Below, one piece after another: positions 34,716 through 39,136 of a DNA stretch of 39,136 nt. Location of the stretch: the NCBI RefSeq assembly GCF_027460065.1, contig NZ_JAPYZZ010000029.1:1-39136 (forward strand). The letters run 5' to 3'. A program made the translations under genes and the position numbers. Under the pieces are notes generated by a model. That model was not told the origin of the DNA. It did not search any database and worked only from the letters and a program-made list of their open reading frames with translations. The first letter of the stretch is position 1. Every line of letters begins with the position of its first letter. The DNA is from Martinezella rhizogenes. GTDB lineage: Bacteria > Pseudomonadota > Alphaproteobacteria > Rhizobiales > Rhizobiaceae.

Positions 34716-37199
34716 ATGATTTCCTCCTCCACGCCCGAAACCGTTATCGATCTGGCTGGGCTCTGGCGCCTGGCCTCGGCGGAAGGAGACCATGCCACCG
34801 AGCTTTCCATTCCGGGCGATATTCACACCGCGCTCAAAAATGCCGCCATCATTCCTGATCCTTATCACGGCGCCAACGAGAAGGCCGTTCAATGGGTCGC
34901 GCAGCAGGACTGGATCATCGAGAGAACCTTCATCCTCGATGATGCAGAGGCGAGCTGGTTTCTCGATATCGATTATCTCGACACGGTCTCCATCGTTTTC
35001 GTCAACGACATCCCTGTCTTGAGCGCCGACAATTGCTTTCGCCGTTACCGGCCCGATATTTCCGGTGCCGTGCGGCCGGGTGAAAACACCATCCGCATCC
35101 ACTTCCATTCCAACATCACGGCCGGCGCGGAGCGGCAGGCGCGGCAGCCCTTTTACATTCCTTATCACCCAGGCAATTCCCCGATCGCCAATGGCAACAT
35201 GTTGCGCAAACCGCAATGCCATTTCGGCTGGGACTGGAACATCGCCATTGCACCGCTTGGCCTCTATGGCAAAATCCTGCTGAAGCGGCTCGATACCGCC
35301 CGCATCGAACATGTCGTCACCTCGCAGCACCATGTCGAAGGCGGCGTCGAGCTGCATGTGGCCATCACGCTCTTTGCCGAGGGACCGGCAAGCCTGCCGG
35401 TCTATCTGTCGCTGGGCGACGAAAGGCTGCGGCTCGATTGCGGCGTCGGCGCGGGCGAGACGGTGGTGCACCATGTCTTCTTCTTGGAAAATCCTGATCT
35501 CTGGTGGCCGGCCGGCAGTGGTGAGCAAACGCTCTACAAACTCACGGTGGAACTGCCTGACGAAACCGTCACCCGCCAGATCGGCTTCAGAACCATCGAA
35601 CTTCTGACCGACAAGGATGAGGCCGGCAGCCGCTTCACCTTCCGCATCAATGGCCGGGAGATATTCTGCCGTGGCGCCAACTGGATTCCGGCAGATGCGC
35701 TTTATTCGCTGACCAGCCGGGAAAAGACCGAAGACCTCCTCTGCTCCGCGGTCGAGGCTAACATGAACATGATCCGCGTCTGGGGCGGCGGCTTTTATGA
35801 GGAAGACTGGTTCTACGATCTCTGCGACCGTCTCGGCCTTCTGGTCTGGCAGGATTTCATGTTCGCCTGCAATCTTTATCCCTGCAGCGAAGACTTTCTC
35901 GACAATGTCGAACATGAGGTCGATTACCAGGTGAAACGCCTGTCTTCTCACCCCTCCATCGCGCTCTGGTGCGGCGATAACGAGCTGGTGGGCGCGCTGA
36001 CCTGGTTCGATGAATCCCGCAACAATCGCGACCGCTATCTCGTCGCCTATGATCGTCTGAACCGCACCATCGAAAGGGCTCTGAAAAAAGCCATCCCCGA
36101 GGCGCTCTGGTGGCCATCGAGCCCCGCCTCGGGTTATCTCGATTATGGCGACGCCTGGCACGCGGATGGCTCCGGCGACATGCATTACTGGTCCGTCTGG
36201 CACGAGAACAAGTCGTTCGACAATTACCGGTCGGTGAAACCGCGTTTCTGCTCTGAATTCGGTTTCCAGTCCTACACATCCATGCCCGTCATCCGCACCT
36301 ATGCCGAAGACAAGGACATGAACATCGCCTCCCCGGTCATTGAGCTGCACCAGAAGAATGTCGGCGGCAATGAGCGGATCGCCGGCACCATGTTCCGTTA
36401 TTTCCGCTTCCCCAGGGATTTCGAGAACTTCGTCTATCTGAGCCAGGTCCAGCAGGCGCTGGCCATCCGCACGGCGGTCGACTACTGGCGCTCGCTGAAA
36501 CCCCATTGCATGGGCACACTTTATTGGCAGTTGAACGACACATGGCCGGTCGCCTCATGGTCGAGCCTCGATTATGGCGGCGGCTGGAAGGCGCTGCATT
36601 ATGCCGCCCGACGGTTCTTCCAGCAGGTCACGGTCTCGGCCATTCCCTCCAAGGATGGGCGACAGGTGAGCTTTTCCATGGTCAACGACACGGCGGAAGA
36701 TGTCGAGATCGACATGAACATCGTTGCGCTGACCATGGACGGCAACCGCGTGCCGCTGAAATCCGCCAACGGCACATGCGCGACGGATAAGGCCGCGACG
36801 CTGACAGAAATCGACATGGACAGCCTGCCGGATGGCGCCATCCTTGCATGGAGCTTCATTGCCTCGAACGGCATGACCGGCGAAGGCCATCATGTGCGCG
36901 ACACCTACAAGGCGTTGGAGCTTCAGCCTGCCGGATTGGAGCTTTCCGTAGGGCCGCTGAAGAACGGCCAGTTTGAAATCGATGTCACCGCCGCCGGTCT
37001 CGCGCTCTTCGTCATGCTGGAGGCAGACCAGCCGGGACGGTATTCCGATAACCTCTTCGATCTCGCCGCCGGCGAAACCCGCCGCATTATCTTCACTCCG
37101 AAGACGGATGGCCCCCAGCCGCATTTCCGCATCTTCGATCTTCATACCTGCCAATCCTCGCCCAATCCCGGCATTGAAACAATGCAGAGAAAGGCATAA
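34716..37199 (+). CDS. GH2 beta-mannosidase
   Basis: The 827-residue glycoside hydrolase family 2 enzyme has an N-terminal sugar-binding domain, an immunoglobulin-like domain and a TIM barrel. Predicted acid/base Glu423 lies in WCGDNELVG and nucleophile Glu514 in SEFGFQS. WGGGFYEEDWFYDLCDRLG is characteristic of beta-mannosidases. It would release mannose from beta-1,4-mannosides in the cytoplasm (no signal peptide). ATG 34716 with AGGG upstream is chosen; the open frame upstream to 34470 includes the operator and is not homologous. An intercistronic hairpin and the aldo/keto reductase follow. Confidence 0.92.
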   Translation: MISSSTPETVIDLAGLWRLASAEGDHATELSIPGDIHTALKNAAIIPDPYHGANEKAVQWVAQQDWIIERTFILDDAEASWFLDIDYLDTVSIVFVNDIPVLSADNCFRRYRPDISGAVRPGENTIRIHFHSNITAGAERQARQPFYIPYHPGNSPIANGNMLRKPQCHFGWDWNIAIAPLGLYGKILLKRLDTARIEHVVTSQHHVEGGVELHVAITLFAEGPASLPVYLSLGDERLRLDCGVGAGETVVHHVFFLENPDLWWPAGSGEQTLYKLTVELPDETVTRQIGFRTIELLTDKDEAGSRFTFRINGREIFCRGANWIPADALYSLTSREKTEDLLCSAVEANMNMIRVWGGGFYEEDWFYDLCDRLGLLVWQDFMFACNLYPCSEDFLDNVEHEVDYQVKRLSSHPSIALWCGDNELVGALTWFDESRNNRDRYLVAYDRLNRTIERALKKAIPEALWWPSSPASGYLDYGDAWHADGSGDMHYWSVWHENKSFDNYRSVKPRFCSEFGFQSYTSMPVIRTYAEDKDMNIASPVIELHQKNVGGNERIAGTMFRYFRFPRDFENFVYLSQVQQALAIRTAVDYWRSLKPHCMGTLYWQLNDTWPVASWSSLDYGGGWKALHYAARRFFQQVTVSAIPSKDGRQVSFSMVNDTAEDVEIDMNIVALTMDGNRVPLKSANGTCATDKAATLTEIDMDSLPDGAILAWSFIASNGMTGEGHHVRDTYKALELQPAGLELSVGPLKNGQFEIDVTAAGLALFVMLEADQPGRYSDNLFDLAAGETRRIIFTPKTDGPQPHFRIFDLHTCQSSPNPGIETMQRKA

Positions 37200-37252
37200 C
37201 CATCACTCAAGAGAAGAGCGGGCGCCACGCGCCTGCCATCGCCTATTCAAAG

Positions 37253-37275
37253 GGTTGCCGGGTTCTCCGGCAACC
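37253..37275 (+). repeat. Intercistronic hairpin before the aldo/keto reductase
   Basis: GGTTGCCGG (37253-37261) pairs perfectly with CCGGCAACC (37267-37275) around loop GTTCT, 53 bases after the mannosidase stop and 26 before the next ATG. No T-run follows. It may adjust expression between the two genes by stabilising the upstream mRNA. Confidence 0.65.
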
Positions 37276-37301
37276 AGTCATCAGCAAGTGGAGGAAGACC
37301 C

Positions 37302-38333
<1,032 letters not shown>

Positions 38334-38341
38334 TACAGAAA

Positions 38342-38368
38342 GGGTCGCCCGGTTCCGCCGGGCGGCCC
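38342..38368 (+). terminator. GC-rich hairpin after aldo/keto reductase
   Basis: GGGTCGCCCGG (38342-38352) pairs with CCGGGCGGCCC (38358-38368) with one G-U pair and loop TTCCG, 8 bases past the stop codon. No T-run follows; it may still act as a terminator or 3' stabiliser. Confidence 0.55.
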
Positions 38369-38524
38369 GCACGCTCCGAAAGCTTGAGCTAAAAATCTCA
38401 AAATAAAAGATTAACTCCCGCTCCTAAGCATTAACAACCATTACATAAATGTAATTTTAAATTCAGTTTCCGTTCATTCGTTTATTCGTAAGTTCTCCTC
38501 ATCGAAACACGAGAGGAAACTTCC

Positions 38525-38851
38525 ATGAAAAAGTTCGTCACCATTCTTCTGGCAGCCACCGTTCTTGCAGCACCGATGGCTCAGGCCCAGAGCCGCCACG
38601 ACGACCGCCATCGCGGCGTCACCGTCGAGCGTCAGGTCACCACCAAGAAGGTCATCGTCAAGAAGCACCGCTGGGATCGGGGCCAGCGCCTCTCGGCCCG
38701 TGAGCGTCGCAACATGGTGGATCGCCGTGACTACCGCCGTTACCACCTCGCAGAACCGCGCCGTGACCAGCGCTGGGTCCGCGTCGACAACCAGTTCCTC
38801 CTCATCAACGCCGTCAGCGGCCTGATCGTCGGCCTCGCCGCCGCCCGCTGA
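38525..38851 (+). CDS. RcnB-like small periplasmic protein
   Basis: The 108-residue protein has a signal peptide (1-22, AQA-Q). The mature part is Arg/His/Lys-rich with HDDRHRGVTVE, and a conserved-looking basic core ends with RWVRVDNQFLLINAVSGLIVGL. This resembles the RcnB family, whose E. coli member helps nickel/cobalt homeostasis; a metal role here is unproven. The ATG follows GAGAGGAAACTTCC. Two hairpins follow the gene. Confidence 0.8.
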   Translation: MKKFVTILLAATVLAAPMAQAQSRHDDRHRGVTVERQVTTKKVIVKKHRWDRGQRLSARERRNMVDRRDYRRYHLAEPRRDQRWVRVDNQFLLINAVSGLIVGLAAAR

Positions 38852-38875
38852 GTTGAAGCAGCAACCGAAATGAAA

Positions 38876-38897
38876 AAGGCCCGCTTGCGCGGGCCTT
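38876..38897 (+). terminator. Terminator-like hairpin after the RcnB-like gene
   Basis: AAGGCCCGC (38876-38884) pairs with GCGGGCCTT (38889-38897) around a 4-base loop, 25 bases beyond the stop. A five-A tract precedes it, so it may also function on the opposite strand; the downstream T-run is short. Confidence 0.7.
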
Positions 38898-38905
38898 ATA
38901 CATTA

Positions 38906-38938
38906 AAGGCCGGACCATCGTTATGATGTTCCGGCCTT
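38906..38938 (+). terminator. Second hairpin in tandem
   Basis: AAGGCCGGA (38906-38914) pairs with TCCGGCCTT (38930-38938), extended internally by CATC/GATG. T-rich sequence (GTTTGTCTT) follows. With the previous hairpin it forms a tandem terminator. Confidence 0.65.
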
Positions 38939-39105
38939 GTTTGTCTTGAAGGTGGTTGCAACACCGTCGAGACGATGAGCAGAGCGGTTGGTCCTTGCGG
39001 GCCTGAACTTTTCGTTCGAAAAAAAGCAAAACCCTCTGCGCATTACGAGGCTTCGTCGAACCGTTGAGAGAGCCGAGCGCTCGCGTATAAGGGAGACAAG
39101 ACCTC
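38939..39105. other. Upstream region of the right-edge gene
   Basis: This region has no recognisable gene. It contains TTTTCGTTCGAAAA-like symmetry near 39009-39022 and probably the promoter of the gene starting at 39106. Confidence 0.35.
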
Positions 39106-39136
39106 ATGACCTATACTAGCCATTTTGTCGGCATCG
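39106..39136 (+). CDS. Start of an unidentified gene (truncated by window edge)
   Basis: An ATG at 39106 opens a frame MTYTSHFVGI that runs off the window. GGGAG at 39091-39095 is a plausible ribosome-binding site 10 bases upstream. Ten residues are too few to identify a family. Confidence 0.45.
   Translation, partial: MTYTSHFVGI

Overview
The window is about 39 kb of GC-rich alphaproteobacterial chromosome. It most likely comes from the Agrobacterium/Rhizobium group. The evidence is the protein sequences, the tmk-holB-metG-tatD gene order, a GTTC-N7-GTTC SOS box between ssb and uvrA, a znuA / znuC-znuB-zur zinc locus, and typical rhizobial lipoprotein and D,D-carboxypeptidase genes. Genus-level assignment is inference; no database could be searched.

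Left edge (1-3436) looks like accessory DNA. It holds the 5' end of an insertion sequence (ISNCY/IS1202-like), a divergent HxlR regulator / NAD(P)-binding reductase pair around a perfect 7+1+7 palindrome, a strong 15-bp hairpin, and a compact arsR-arsC-arsH arsenic operon with no efflux pump or aquaglyceroporin gene beside it.

3535-12832 is a minus-strand housekeeping block. It contains a divergent ClC-type channel/antiporter with C-terminal CBS region, a metallo-beta-lactamase-fold hydrolase, TatD, MetRS, the DNA polymerase III delta' subunit, dTMP kinase, a D,D-carboxypeptidase homologue that has lost two of its three active-site motifs, and the lipoprotein RlpA. The last two suggest a cell-wall/septum module.

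13161-17702 mixes small secreted and membrane proteins, a tRNA-Ser(UGA), a probable small RNA ending in a good orphan intrinsic terminator, and a canonical D,D-carboxypeptidase carrying a SPOR domain.

17733-29749 is core genome: gyrA (Met at the position of E. coli Ser83), marC, an HPP-CBS membrane protein, ssb and uvrA sharing an SOS box, a DUF72 protein, dusA, an FAH-family hydrolase and a gamma-carbonic-anhydrase-like protein.

29793-33034 is a complete zinc-uptake locus: znuC-znuB-zur as overlapping genes, and znuA divergent. ZnuC carries an exceptional 72-residue tail with 24 His. 33158-38333 is a sugar module: a LacI-type repressor divergent from a GH2 beta-mannosidase and an aldo/keto reductase, with a perfect 14-bp palindrome between them. 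The right edge has an RcnB-like periplasmic protein, two strong hairpins, and the first codons of another gene.

I did not see a wholly new multi-gene system. The most interesting items are the degenerate penicillin-binding protein, the His-rich ZnuC tail, the candidate small RNA and the pump-less, possibly leaderless ars operon.
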